Counted from the first letter of the stretch, positions 52,925-62,286 are shown. The stretch is 64,000 nucleotides of DNA from Streptomyces sp. Y2F8-2 (GCF_014905555.1 NZ_BNGS01000007.1:248001-312000); one strand, 5' to 3'. Numbers and translations: made by a program. Notes: generated by a model not told the origin, from the sequence alone.

Positions 52925-53596
52925 GTGGCCATCCGCGTCCTACTGGTCGACGACCAGCCGCTGCTGCGTACGGGCTTTCGGATGATTCTGGAGGCCGAGC
53001 AGGATCTCGCGGTCGTCGGTGAGGCCGGAGACGGCCTCCAGGCGCTCGACCAGGTGCGTGCCCTGCAGCCCGATGTGGTTCTGATGGACATCCGCATGCC
53101 CCGTATGGACGGCGTGGAGGCGACCCGGCAGATCACCGGGCCGGGGCGGGACGGCCCGGCGAAGGTGCTGGTGCTGACGACGTTCGATCTGGACGAGTAC
53201 GTGGTGGAGGCTCTGCGCGCCGGTGCGAGCGGGTTCCTGCTCAAGGACGCGCCCGCCAACGAGTTGGTGCAGGCGATCCGGGTCGTCGCGGCGGGCGAGG
53301 CGATGCTCGCGCCGAGCATCACAAGGCGGCTGCTCGACAAGTACGCCACGCATCTGCCGTCCGGGGACGAGCCGGTGCCGGACACCCTGCACACCCTCAC
53401 AGAGCGGGAGGTGGAGGTGCTGAAGCTGGTGGCGCGCGGGCTGTCCAACGCGGAGATCGCCGCCGATCTGTTCGTCAGCGAGACCACGGTCAAGACGCAC
53501 GTCGGCCATGTCCTGACGAAGCTGGGGCTGCGGGACCGGGTCCAGGCGGCGGTGTACGCGTACGAGAGCGGGCTGGTGCGTCCCGGCGCCCAGTAG
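52925..53596 (+). CDS. NarL/LuxR-type response regulator (orphan)
   Basis: The protein has 223 residues from GTG 52925 after GAAGGAG. The receiver domain covers 1-120, with the acidic pocket in VLLVDDQP, the phospho-Asp in DVVLMDIRMP, and Lys in FLLKDAP. A LuxR HTH covers about 155-215 (LTEREVEVLKLVARGLSNAEIAADLFVSETTVKTHV). No histidine kinase gene is adjacent. It starts 14 bp after the nuclease stop and may be read through from it. Confidence 0.93.
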   Translation: MAIRVLLVDDQPLLRTGFRMILEAEQDLAVVGEAGDGLQALDQVRALQPDVVLMDIRMPRMDGVEATRQITGPGRDGPAKVLVLTTFDLDEYVVEALRAGASGFLLKDAPANELVQAIRVVAAGEAMLAPSITRRLLDKYATHLPSGDEPVPDTLHTLTEREVEVLKLVARGLSNAEIAADLFVSETTVKTHVGHVLTKLGLRDRVQAAVYAYESGLVRPGAQ

Positions 53597-53615
53597 TCGG
53601 GGCACTGTGACGGTG

Positions 53616-53639
53616 AGGGCGCCCCTTGGGGGGCGCCCT
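53616..53639. terminator. Bidirectional terminator between response regulator and binding protein genes
   Basis: AGGGCGCCCC / GGGGCGCCCT form a perfect 10-bp stem with a TTGG loop in the gap between convergent genes. Confidence 0.85.
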
Positions 53640-53658
53640 TCGTGCGTGGGGGCCCGGC

Positions 53659-55248
53659 TCAGCCCTTGCTGATCTCCCAGAACCGGAACACGGTGGAGGC
53701 GTCGAGGCAGTACTCGAGCCCGTAGACGTCGTCCCGTGTGACCGCGTACTGCTTGGCCTGCCAGACGGGGATGACCGGGACGTCCTCGGCGACGATGTGC
53801 TGAAGCGTGCGGTATTCGTCGTCGGTGGCGGAGCGGTCGCTCTGGGCGGCCGTCTTGGGGATCAGTTCACCGGTGATGGTGCTGTTGGCGTAGTGGTTGT
53901 CCAGTACGTTGCCCTTGCCGAAGAACGGCGCGGTGAAGTTGTCGGGGTCGGGGTAGTCGGGCACCCAGCCCTTGACGTAGGCCCCGTACTTGCCGGCCGC
54001 GATGTCCTTCTCGTACTGGTCGAAGGGGACGGACTTGACGCTGGCGTCGAACAGTCCGCTGTCGTTCAGCTGCCGGGCGATGGTCTTCAGTTCCTCATCG
54101 GTGGCGGGCCCGTAGCGGGAGGGCGTCGACCAGAGGGTGAGCGTGACCTTGCCGGTGATGCCCTGGGCGCGCAGCGCGGCGGCCGCCTTGGCCCTGGAGG
54201 GGCGGGCGCCGTAGGTGTCGAAGAAGGACGTGTCGTGGCCGGTGATGCCGGCCGGGATGATCGAGTACAGGGGCGTCGCGGTGTCGTTGTACACCTTGTT
54301 GACGAGGGCGTCGCGGTCGAGGAGGTAGGCGATGGCCTTGCGGACGCCGAGCTTGCCGGCGACCGGGTCGTCCATGTTGAAGACGAGGTGCTGGACTTCC
54401 GCGCTGGAACCCTCGACGACCTCGATGCCCTTGCCGGTGGAGGTGTCCTTGTCGATGCCGGCGATGTCGGCGGCGGCCAGTCCCCGGTAGGCAAGGTCGA
54501 CCTTCCGGTCCAGGAGGGCGTTCTTCAGAGCGGACTGGTCGCCGTGGAAGAGCTTCAGGGTGACGCCGGAGTTGTGCACCTTGGCGGTGCCCTGGTACTG
54601 CGGGTTGACGGAGAAGACGGCCTTGTCCTTGCCGAAGGAGTCCAGCTTGTACGGGCCGGAGCCGACCGCCTTGCCGTCCGTGCGCAGCTTGTCCGCGGGG
54701 TAGACGTTGTGGTCGACGATGGAGCCCGCGCCGGAGGCTATCTTGCTGGGGAAGGTGGCGTCGGAGTACTTCAGTTTGAAGACGACGGTCTTGGCGTCGG
54801 GTGTCTCGACCGAGCCGAGCATGGGGAACATGATGGCGGGGCCGGCCGAGTCGTTGATCTTTAGCATGCGGTCGAAGGAGAACTTCACGTCCTTCGAGGT
54901 GAGCGGGTCACCGTTGCTGAACTTCAGACCGTCCCTGAGGCTGCAGGAGTAGACCTTGGTCTGCGTGTCCGTGAACGTGCACTCCCTGGCGGCTTCCGGC
55001 TCCGGTTCCGTGCCGCCCTTGGGGAAGCCCAGCAGGGACTGGAAGACATTGTTGAACAGCAGCCAGGACCCCGGGTCGTAGCCGGAGGCCGGGTCGGTGG
55101 CCAGGACGTCGTCGGACATCCCCACCACCACGGAGGAGCCGGTGCCCGAGGAGTCGTCGGTCGAGGTGCCGCATCCGGTGAGCAGGCCGGCGGCCAGCCC
55201 CGTCGCTATGGACAGAACCGGCCACTGGGTGCGCATGTTCACGTGCAT
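53659..55248 (-). CDS. Peptide/nickel-type ABC substrate-binding lipoprotein (SBP family 5), copy 1
   Basis: The protein has 529 residues from ATG 55248 (MHVNMRTQWPVL). The lipobox LLTGC puts the lipidated Cys near residue 25. Family-5 signatures are present: SYSCSLRDGLKFSNGDPLTSKDVKFSFDR, AVGSGPYKL and the GWVPDYPDPDNF motif near residue 430. It binds oligopeptides or similar solutes for an ABC importer, but no permease or ATPase gene is in the window. It is a paralogue of the next gene upstream and is separated from it by a terminator. Confidence 0.92.
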   Translation of the reverse strand: MHVNMRTQWPVLSIATGLAAGLLTGCGTSTDDSSGTGSSVVVGMSDDVLATDPASGYDPGSWLLFNNVFQSLLGFPKGGTEPEPEAARECTFTDTQTKVYSCSLRDGLKFSNGDPLTSKDVKFSFDRMLKINDSAGPAIMFPMLGSVETPDAKTVVFKLKYSDATFPSKIASGAGSIVDHNVYPADKLRTDGKAVGSGPYKLDSFGKDKAVFSVNPQYQGTAKVHNSGVTLKLFHGDQSALKNALLDRKVDLAYRGLAAADIAGIDKDTSTGKGIEVVEGSSAEVQHLVFNMDDPVAGKLGVRKAIAYLLDRDALVNKVYNDTATPLYSIIPAGITGHDTSFFDTYGARPSRAKAAAALRAQGITGKVTLTLWSTPSRYGPATDEELKTIARQLNDSGLFDASVKSVPFDQYEKDIAAGKYGAYVKGWVPDYPDPDNFTAPFFGKGNVLDNHYANSTITGELIPKTAAQSDRSATDDEYRTLQHIVAEDVPVIPVWQAKQYAVTRDDVYGLEYCLDASTVFRFWEISKG

Positions 55249-55333
55249 GTGCCTTGTCTTCGGTTGTCGTTCGCCCCGGACTCCGCGCGTTCCGGGCCGT
55301 GCGGAAGTTCCCGGATCGTACCGCGAACGGGGC

Positions 55334-55361
55334 AGGCCCCCGGGCATCTGCCCGGGGGCCT
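55334..55361 (-). terminator. Terminator between the two binding-protein genes
   Basis: AGGCCCCCGGGCA / TGCCCGGGGGCCT form a 13-bp perfect inverted repeat with a 2-base centre. It lies 50 bp after the stop at 55411. Confidence 0.88.
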
Positions 55362-55410
55362 TGAAGAACCGCTGGTCACCTGGCCGGTGGGAAACCGGTC
55401 GGCCGACCGG

Positions 55411-57015
55411 TCAGCTGCCGACGCCGCGGCCGAGCTCCCACAGCTGCAGCGTGGAGGAGGAGTTCATCGCGTACTCGCTGCCGGTGATGTCGTCGCGGGT
55501 GGCGACGTACTGCTTGCCCTGCCACAGCGGCAGGATCGGCACGTCGTCGGCGACGATGTCCTGCATGTCGGCGAGGCTCTTCGACGCGGTGAGCCGGTCG
55601 GCCTCACGGCGGGACTGCGGGATCAGCGTGTTGATGATCTCGGGGTTGGCGTACGGAGATCCGAGGGTGTTGTCCTTGTCGAGGAACGGCGCGAGGTAGT
55701 TGTCGGCGTCCGGGAAGTCCGGGAACCAGCCCATGCCGTAGACGTCGTACTCGCCCTTCTTCTCGGCCGGGCGGAACTTGTCCCAGGGGGCGCCCTGGAT
55801 GGTGACGTCGAACAGACCGCTGGCGTTGAGCTGCTGCTTGAGCACCTCGAACTCCTTGGCTGTGGCCGGACCGTAGTGGTCGGTCGTGTAGTGCAGCGTC
55901 AGCTTCACCGGGTCGGTGATGCCCGCCTTGGAGAGTATGGTGCGGGCCTTGCTCACGCTGGGGTTGCCGTACTTGTTGAAGAACGAGTTGGAGTGGCCGG
56001 TGATGGTGGCGGGGACGAGCGAGAACAGGGGCTCGGCCTCGGTGCCGTACACCTTGGAGACCAGCTCACCGCGGTTGATGACCTGGGCCATGGCCTGGCG
56101 GACGGCCTTGCTCTTCACCGTGGGGGCGTCGGTGTTGAAGGCCAGGTAGCGGATCTCGAGGCCCGGCATCTCCACGAGGTTGACGTTGCCGTGGCTGTCG
56201 TTCTGGAGCTTGCGGATCTGGTCCGGGTCCATCGTGCGGGTCATGACGTCGATGTCGCCCTTGTCGAGGGCGGAGCCCATCGCGTCGGCGTCGGGGAACG
56301 ACTCGAGGACGACCTTGTCGTTCTTCGGCGTCAGCAGGCCCTCGTAGTGGGGGTTCTTGGTGAAGGTGGCCTTGACCAGCTCGTTCTTCTTGACCTCGGC
56401 ATGCATCGTGTACGGCCCGGAGCCGTCGATGTCGAAGCCGTCGCGGAGCTTGTTCTTCTCGTAGTCCTTGGGGTTGACGATGCCGGCGACCGGCGTCGAC
56501 AGCTTGAACGGGAAGGTGGCGTCCGCGGTCTTGAGGTGGAAGATGACTTCGTTGTCACCCTGCGTCTCGACCGTGTCGATGGTGGACAGCAGGGCGAAGA
56601 CACCGCTGTCGGCCTTGATGGCGCGGGCGCGGTCGATGGAGTACTTCACGTCGGCCGCGGTCACCGGGTCGCCGTTGGCGAACTTCAGGTCCTTGCGCAG
56701 CTTGCAGGCGTAGCGCTCGTTGCCGGTGTCGGTGAAGCCGCAGCTCTCGGCGGCCTCGGGCTGCGGCTCGCCGTCGCCGCGCGGCTGCACCATCAGCGTC
56801 TGCACGGTCTGGCGCAGGATGTTCCAGGAGCCGACGTCGTAGGCGTACGCCGGGTCGACGGGCGCGGGGGCGTCACTGGAGGCGATGAACCGGTCGGTGG
56901 TGCCGACGACGATGGCGTCACCGCTCTTGCCCCCGCTGCTGGACCCGCCACAGGCAGCGAGGACGGGGGTGAGCAGACCGGCGACGGCCGGCAGCACCAA
57001 AGTCTTGCGGTTCAT
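55411..57015 (-). CDS. Peptide/nickel-type ABC substrate-binding lipoprotein (SBP family 5), copy 2
   Basis: The protein has 534 residues, starting MNRKTLVLPAVAGLL after GGAG. Its lipobox VLAAC places the lipidated Cys near residue 22. It is homologous along its length to the copy downstream, with KLRKDLKFANGDPVTAADVKYSIDRA, DGSGPYTMHA and GMGWFPDFPDADNYLAPF. The terminators and separate upstream regions indicate independent transcription of the two copies. The solute is unknown. Confidence 0.92.
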   Translation of the reverse strand: MNRKTLVLPAVAGLLTPVLAACGGSSSGGKSGDAIVVGTTDRFIASSDAPAPVDPAYAYDVGSWNILRQTVQTLMVQPRGDGEPQPEAAESCGFTDTGNERYACKLRKDLKFANGDPVTAADVKYSIDRARAIKADSGVFALLSTIDTVETQGDNEVIFHLKTADATFPFKLSTPVAGIVNPKDYEKNKLRDGFDIDGSGPYTMHAEVKKNELVKATFTKNPHYEGLLTPKNDKVVLESFPDADAMGSALDKGDIDVMTRTMDPDQIRKLQNDSHGNVNLVEMPGLEIRYLAFNTDAPTVKSKAVRQAMAQVINRGELVSKVYGTEAEPLFSLVPATITGHSNSFFNKYGNPSVSKARTILSKAGITDPVKLTLHYTTDHYGPATAKEFEVLKQQLNASGLFDVTIQGAPWDKFRPAEKKGEYDVYGMGWFPDFPDADNYLAPFLDKDNTLGSPYANPEIINTLIPQSRREADRLTASKSLADMQDIVADDVPILPLWQGKQYVATRDDITGSEYAMNSSSTLQLWELGRGVGS

Positions 57016-57452
57016 GCTCGAGTTTCTCCAGAGCTGTTGGGTCCGTGTATCCGCCATGCATGGGTGGTGCGGCGGATCACGGGGAAGTGGTGATGTTCTC
57101 GCGCTGAGATTAGTCCGCACCTGCACGAGGGCTGACAGCCACCGGAGTTGAGTTCCCATCACGCTGTGAAACCGGGTGTGAACGGACCGAAAAACCGGGC
57201 GGGGGAAGGATTCGTGCAGCGTTTCACCAATCGGGACACAAGGGCGCGTCGAGGCCGCCCGAATGGGGTGGAACAGCACACGCCGGGCCCGCTGTCGACC
57301 CCTGCGAGCGTGGGGAACGTCACATACTGAACGGGCGCTCTCCGCCCGGAATTCGCTCGGCTGGGCCGGTATTAATTCATTCGGCTGGACAGCCGGAAGT
57401 AATCCGTCCATTCACTCTGCACGCTGAGTGAGTGATCAGCGCATGTGCGTCA
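57016..57452. other. Upstream region of binding protein copy 2; no gene seen
   Basis: The leader has an inverted repeat ATCCGCC-N15-GGCGGAT at 57049-57077. The rest, down to the HAD gene stop, includes an AT-richer patch around 57370-57420 and no convincing open frame. The TAATCT at about 57107-57112 on the - strand is a possible -10 hexamer for the binding protein. Confidence 0.5.
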
Positions 57453-57472
57453 TCAAACGTGCGTCATCAAAC
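57445..57472. repeat. 14-bp tandem duplication across the HAD gene stop codon
   Basis: GTGCGTCATCAAAC occurs twice exactly, head to tail. On the coding strand each unit reads GTTTGATGACGCAC, and the first one met contributes the last codons of the HAD gene. Confidence 0.85.
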
Positions 57473-58151
57473 GCTGCAGAAATGGCAGGTCGACCTCTTC
57501 GAGCGAGGTGACGACGGTGCGGCGGGCGGCCGGTTCGATGGGAGCGATCGAGGGCACGGCCACCACGCGGCAGCCCGCGGCCTCGGCGGCCGTGACCCCG
57601 GTCACGGTGTCCTCGATGACCGCGCACCGCGTGGGGTCGGCGCCGAGGCCGGCGGCGGCCCGCAGATACGGGTCCGGGAACGGCTTGGTGCGCTCGACCT
57701 CGTCGCCTGCGACGGTCAGGGCGAAGTACTGCGGGCCGACGGAGGCCAGGATGCGGTCGATGATGCGCCGGTGGGAGGCGGAGACCAGGGCGGTGGGGAT
57801 GTCGTGCGCCGCGAGTTCGGCCAGCAGCCGTGCGGCGCCCGGCATCAGGGGCAGTCTGCGGTCGATACGGTTCTCGAACCCGTCGTTGAGCAGGACGGTG
57901 AGTTCGTCGAGGGTGATGTCCGCGCCGGTGGCCTCGATGAGGAATCCCGCGCTGCGCGTCATGGGACCGCCGACCACGACATGGCGCCAGGAGTCGTCGA
58001 GCGTGTGGCCGAGGCCGGCGAAGACCTCGACTTCGACGTCCCACCAGAATCCTTCGGTGTCCACGAGGGTGCCGTCCATGTCGAGGAGCACGGCCTGCAG
58101 GGCGGAGCCTTCGGCCGTACGGGTTCCGAGTGCGGGAACCGTGGTGGTCAT
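57453..58151 (-). CDS. HAD-superfamily phosphatase (beta-phosphoglucomutase-like subfamily)
   Basis: The protein has 232 residues, starting MTTTVPALGTRTAEG after GAAGGAGG. Motif I is LLDMDGTLVDTEGFW with the nucleophile and acid/base Asp. Motif II is TALVSASH. Motif III Lys is in ERTKPFPDPYL, and motif IV is CAVIEDTVTGVTAAEAAG. The helical cap inserted after motif I is of the C1 type used on sugar phosphates and phosphoglycolate. It lies downstream of metH across a repeat-bearing gap. The stop codon is inside a 14-bp duplication. Confidence 0.9.
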   Translation of the reverse strand: MTTTVPALGTRTAEGSALQAVLLDMDGTLVDTEGFWWDVEVEVFAGLGHTLDDSWRHVVVGGPMTRSAGFLIEATGADITLDELTVLLNDGFENRIDRRLPLMPGAARLLAELAAHDIPTALVSASHRRIIDRILASVGPQYFALTVAGDEVERTKPFPDPYLRAAAGLGADPTRCAVIEDTVTGVTAAEAAGCRVVAVPSIAPIEPAARRTVVTSLEEVDLPFLQRLMTHV

Positions 58152-58547
58152 CCGGCGTACCTCCTTCAAGGGACGACCAGGCCGGTTCCCAGCAAGGGAA
58201 CCGGCCTGCGGTGGATCGACCAGTGTACGTCGCGCGTGGAAGAAGTGCCTCTTCGCGCGGGGGCGCCACGCCGTGCGGGCCCAGGGGGACCTGCGGAGAC
58301 CGCCGGGGCGGCATCCACCCGGCCACCAGGACACCCGGGGCGCTCTGGGCGCTCTGGGCGCTCGGCGGCGCGGGGAGACGCGCCGGCGGGCTCGCCGGGG
58401 CACACCCTCACCGAACCGAAGACGCGTCGGCGTGGCTTACCGGGGCACACCCCGCCCGCGCCGAAGACCCGCCACCGGAGCTCGGCGGGGCACACCCCGC
58501 CCGCGCCGGACGACACGGGAGGGGCCGCCGGGGCCCGCGGACGGACG
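58152..58547. other. Gap between metH and the HAD gene; no gene, repeat-rich
   Basis: The gap has a 45-bp-period tandem array (about 58390-58520), a 9-bp triplet CGCTCTGGG at about 58340-58366, and the HAD leader with GGTTCC-type inverted bases near 58180-58205. Open frames in both directions simply read through the repeat. Confidence 0.65.
58390..58520. repeat. 45-bp tandem repeat, about three units
   Basis: The block CGGGGCACACCC recurs at 58396, 58441 and 58486, each followed by a CGCCCGCGCCGAAGAC-like segment. The exact 45-bp spacing keeps a 15-codon period in every frame. The first unit is diverged, while the second and third are nearly identical over the conserved half. Confidence 0.8.
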
Positions 58548-61500
58548 TTACCGGGCGTTGAAGTACTTGGCCTCCGGGTGGTGGATCACGATCGCGTCCG
58601 TGGACTGCTCCGGGTGCAGCTGGAACTCCTCGGAGAGGCGGACGCCGATCCGCTCCGGCTCCAGGAGCTGGGCGATCTTCGCGCGGTCCTCCAGGTCGGG
58701 GCAGGCGCCGTAGCCGAGGGAGAAGCGGGCGCCGCGGTACTTCAGGGCGAACATGTCTTCCATGTCGGTGGGGTCCTCGCCCGCGAAGCCCAGCTCGGCG
58801 CGCACGCGCGCGTGCCAGTACTCGGCGAGCGCCTCCGCCAACTGCACGGACAGGCCGTGCAGTTCCAGATAGTCACGGTAGGAGTTCGACTCGAACAGCC
58901 GCGCGGTCTCCTCGCCGATCCTCGAGCCGACGGTGACGACCTGGAAGCCGACCACGTCCCTCTCCCCCGACTCCTCCGGACGGAAGAAGTCGGCCAGGCA
59001 CAGCCGGCGGCCGCGGCGCTGGCGCGGGAAGGTGAACCGGGTGCGCTCGTTGCCCTCGTCGTCCAGGATGATCAGGTCGTCGTCCTTGGACACGCAGGGG
59101 AAGTAGCCGTAGGCGACGGCCGCTTCGAGGAGGTTCTCGGTCTGCAGCCGGTCCAGCAGGCCGCGCAGCCGGGGCCGGCCCTCGGTTTCGACCAGCTCCT
59201 CATACGTCGGCCCCTCGCCGGTGCGGGCCTGCTTCAGCCCCCACTGGCCCTTGAACAGCGCGCCCTCGTCCAGCCAGCTCGCGTACTCCTTGAGCGGGAT
59301 GCCCTTGACGATGCGGGTCCCCCAGAACGGCGGGGCGGGCACGGGGTTGTCGGTGGCGACGTCGGAGCGGACGTGCCCTTCCTCGGGCCGCTCCTCGATC
59401 TCCACGGCGGCCGCGCGCACCCGCCGCTGCCGCAGCTCCGGCAGCTTCGCCCCGGGCACGCCCCGCTTGACCCCGATCAGGGCGTCCATCAGCCGCAGGC
59501 CCTCGAACGCGTCACGGGCGTAGCGGACCTCGCCCTCGTACAGCTCGTGCAGGTCCTGCTCGACATAGGCCCGGGTGAGGGCGGCGCCGCCGAGGATGAC
59601 CGGGTAGGTGGCGGCCAGACCGCGCTGGTTGAGCTCCTCCAGGTTCTCCTTCATGATCACCGTGGACTTGACCAGGAGACCGGACATGCCGATGACGTCG
59701 GCCTTGTGCTCCTCGGCGGCCTCCAGGATCGCGGAGACGGGCTGCTTGATGCCGAGGTTGACGACGTTGTAGCCGTTGTTGGACAGGATGATGTCGACGA
59801 GGTTCTTGCCGATGTCGTGCACGTCGCCGCGCACGGTGGCCAGCACGATGGTGCCCTTGCCGGCCTCGTCGGTCTTCTCCATGTGCGGCTCGAGGTAGGC
59901 GACCGCGGACTTCATCACCTCCGCGGACTGCAGCACGAACGGCAACTGCATCTGGCCGGAGCCGAACAGCTCGCCGACGACCTTCATGCCGTCCAGCAGG
60001 GTCTCGTTGACGATGGCGAGGGCCGGGCGCTCCTGGAGGGCCTCGTCCAGGTCGGCTTCCAGGCCGTTGCGCTCGCCGTCGATGATCCGCCGCTTCAGGC
60101 GCTCCTCCAGCGGCAGCGCGGCCAGCTCCTCGGCCTTGCCCGCCTTCAACGACTTCGCGGTGGCGCCCTCGAACAGCGCCATCAGCTTCTGCAACGGGTC
60201 GTAGCCCTCGCCCCGGCGGTCGTGGATCAGGTCCAGCGCCGTCCGCACCTCTTCCTCGCTGAACCGGGCGATCGGCAGGATCTTCGAGGCGTGCACGATC
60301 GCCGAGTCCAGACCGGCCTTCACGCACTCGTCGAGGAAGACGGAGTTGAGCAGGATACGCGCGGCCGGGTTGAGACCGAAGGAGATGTTCGACAGGCCCA
60401 GCGTGGTCTGCACCTGGGGGTGGCGCTTCTTCAGCTCGCGGATGGCCTCGATGGTGGCGAGGCCGTCCTTGCGGGACTCCTCCTGACCGGTGCAGATGGT
60501 GAACGTCAGGCAGTCGATGAGGATGTCCTCCTCACGGATGCCCCAGTTCCCCGTCAGGTCGGCGATCAGCCGCTCGGCGATCTCCACCTTCTTCTCGGCG
60601 GTGCGGGCCTGGCCCTCCTCGTCGATGGTCAGCGCGATCAGCGCCGCCCCGTGCTCCCTGGCGAGCCGGGTGACCTTCACGAAACGGGACTCGGGGCCGT
60701 CACCGTCTTCGTAGTTCACCGAGTTGATCACCGCACGGCCGCCGAGCTTCTCCAACCCGGCCCGCAGGACGTCGACCTCGGTGGAGTCCAGCACGATGGG
60801 CAGCGTGGAGGCGGTGGCGAAACGGCCGGCCAGCTCCTCCATGTCGGCGACTCCGTCGCGGCCCACGTAGTCGACGCACAGGTCGAGCATGTGGGCGCCC
60901 TCACGGATCTGCTCCCGGGCCATCTCCACACAGTCGTCCCAGCGGCCCTCCAGCATGGCCTCACGGAACTTCTTCGACCCGTTGGCGTTCGTGCGCTCGC
61001 CGATCGCCAGGTAGGAGGTGTCCTGGCGGAACGGCACCGACTGGTACAGCGACGCCGCACCCGGCTCGGGCTGCGGGTGCCGCTCGGGCGGCGTCAGGCC
61101 ACGGACCCGCTCGACCACCTGGCGCAGATGCTCCGGCGTCGTACCGCAGCAGCCGCCGACCAGGGACAGGCCGTACTCGGTGACGAACGTCTCCTGGGCG
61201 TCGGCCAGCTGGGGGGCGGTCAGCGGGTAGTGCGCGCCGTCCTTGGTCAGCTCGGGCAGGCCCGCGTTCGGCATGCACGACAGCGGGATGCGGGAGTGGC
61301 GGGCGAGGTAGCGCAGGTGCTCGCTCATCTCGGCCGGGCCGGTGGCGCAGTTGAGGCCGATCATGTCGATGCCGAGCGGCTCCAGCGCGGTCAGCGCGGC
61401 GCCGATCTCCGAGCCGAGCAGCATGGTGCCGGTCGTCTCGACGGTGACCGACACGATCAGCGGGACCTCGTAGCCGGCCGTCTCCATCGCACGGCGGGCG

Positions 61501-62072
61501 GCGATGACGGAGGCCTTGGTCTGCAGCAGGTCCTGGGTGGTCTCCACCAGCAGGGCGTCGGCGCCGCCGGCGAGCAGGCCCTCGGCGTTGCGCTGGTAGG
61601 CGTCGCGGATGCCGGTGAAGGTGGTGTGGCCGAGGGTGGGCAGCTTGGTGCCGGGGCCGATGGAGCCCAGCACCCAGCGCTGGCGCCCGTCGCGCGCGGT
61701 GAACTCGTCGGCCGTCTCGCGGGCGATGCGGGCGCCGGCCTCGGACAGTTCGGCGACCCGCTCGGCGATGTCGTACTCGCCGAGAGCGGTGAGGTTGGCG
61801 CCGAAGGTGTTGGTCTCGACGCAGTCGACGCCCGCGTCGAAGTAGGCGGCGTGCACCGTGCGGACGATGTCCGGGCGGGTGACGTTGAGGATCTCGTTGC
61901 AGCCCTCGAGGCCCTGGAAGTCCTCCAGCGTCGGGTCCTGGGCCTGGAGCATCGTGCCCATGGCGCCGTCGGCCACCACCACACGGGTGGCGAGGGCTTC
62001 CCGGAGGGCTTCGGTTCGGGTCCGGCTGTCGGTGGAGGCGGACGAAAGGGACGGGTTCGGCAACGAGGCCAT
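58548..62072 (-). CDS. metH: Cobalamin-dependent methionine synthase
   Basis: The protein has 1174 residues, starting MASLPNPSLSSAST after CAGGGAGC. The domains in order are as follows. A homocysteine-binding barrel (1-320) has zinc Cys in GLNCATGP and GGCCGTTPEH. A pterin-binding barrel (about 355-620) has AIGERTNANGSKKF. The B12 cap and B12-binding domains (about 640-880) have the cobalt-ligand motif DVHDIGKN. The SAM-binding reactivation domain is at the C-terminus (YGACPDLEDRAKIAQLL). It transfers a methyl group from methyltetrahydrofolate to homocysteine. No cobalamin riboswitch is recognisable upstream. Confidence 0.97.
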   Translation of the reverse strand: MASLPNPSLSSASTDSRTRTEALREALATRVVVADGAMGTMLQAQDPTLEDFQGLEGCNEILNVTRPDIVRTVHAAYFDAGVDCVETNTFGANLTALGEYDIAERVAELSEAGARIARETADEFTARDGRQRWVLGSIGPGTKLPTLGHTTFTGIRDAYQRNAEGLLAGGADALLVETTQDLLQTKASVIAARRAMETAGYEVPLIVSVTVETTGTMLLGSEIGAALTALEPLGIDMIGLNCATGPAEMSEHLRYLARHSRIPLSCMPNAGLPELTKDGAHYPLTAPQLADAQETFVTEYGLSLVGGCCGTTPEHLRQVVERVRGLTPPERHPQPEPGAASLYQSVPFRQDTSYLAIGERTNANGSKKFREAMLEGRWDDCVEMAREQIREGAHMLDLCVDYVGRDGVADMEELAGRFATASTLPIVLDSTEVDVLRAGLEKLGGRAVINSVNYEDGDGPESRFVKVTRLAREHGAALIALTIDEEGQARTAEKKVEIAERLIADLTGNWGIREEDILIDCLTFTICTGQEESRKDGLATIEAIRELKKRHPQVQTTLGLSNISFGLNPAARILLNSVFLDECVKAGLDSAIVHASKILPIARFSEEEVRTALDLIHDRRGEGYDPLQKLMALFEGATAKSLKAGKAEELAALPLEERLKRRIIDGERNGLEADLDEALQERPALAIVNETLLDGMKVVGELFGSGQMQLPFVLQSAEVMKSAVAYLEPHMEKTDEAGKGTIVLATVRGDVHDIGKNLVDIILSNNGYNVVNLGIKQPVSAILEAAEEHKADVIGMSGLLVKSTVIMKENLEELNQRGLAATYPVILGGAALTRAYVEQDLHELYEGEVRYARDAFEGLRLMDALIGVKRGVPGAKLPELRQRRVRAAAVEIEERPEEGHVRSDVATDNPVPAPPFWGTRIVKGIPLKEYASWLDEGALFKGQWGLKQARTGEGPTYEELVETEGRPRLRGLLDRLQTENLLEAAVAYGYFPCVSKDDDLIILDDEGNERTRFTFPRQRRGRRLCLADFFRPEESGERDVVGFQVVTVGSRIGEETARLFESNSYRDYLELHGLSVQLAEALAEYWHARVRAELGFAGEDPTDMEDMFALKYRGARFSLGYGACPDLEDRAKIAQLLEPERIGVRLSEEFQLHPEQSTDAIVIHHPEAKYFNAR

Positions 62073-62109
62073 GGAAGATGCTCCCTGGAGTGCGACGGCT
62101 GTCGGCTTT

Positions 62110-62141
62110 GCGTCTCCCCCGGACCTTCCCACGGAAGACGC
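62110..62141 (-). other. Structured element in the metH leader
   Basis: Read on the metH strand, GCGTCT and AGACGC can pair, enclosing CTTCC/GGAAG. The two pairings share bases, so alternative folds are possible. It lies 38-69 bases upstream of the metH start. I could not match it to a known riboswitch. Confidence 0.3.
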
Positions 62142-62286
62142 CCGCGGCCAGGGTAGCCCGGAGCACGCCGTACGGTCAGGGGCGTCCACGGGGCGGGACG
62201 GGCGAGGCCCCGGATGACCCCCGCGGGGATTTCCATCGAACGGATGGCGACCACCCATTAGCGGGAGGTCGGCAACGACCGGTAGT

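Noticed and set aside
57432..62156. A 1574-codon open frame on the + strand opposite metH and the HAD gene
   Set aside because: It is an antisense frame produced by GC-rich codons of metH. It lacks a ribosome binding site and any family motif, while the - strand shows complete MetH domains.
62073..62250. A cobalamin riboswitch upstream of metH
   Set aside because: A GGGAAGG segment resembles part of the B12 core, but the conserved B12 box and the GCCACTG element are missing.
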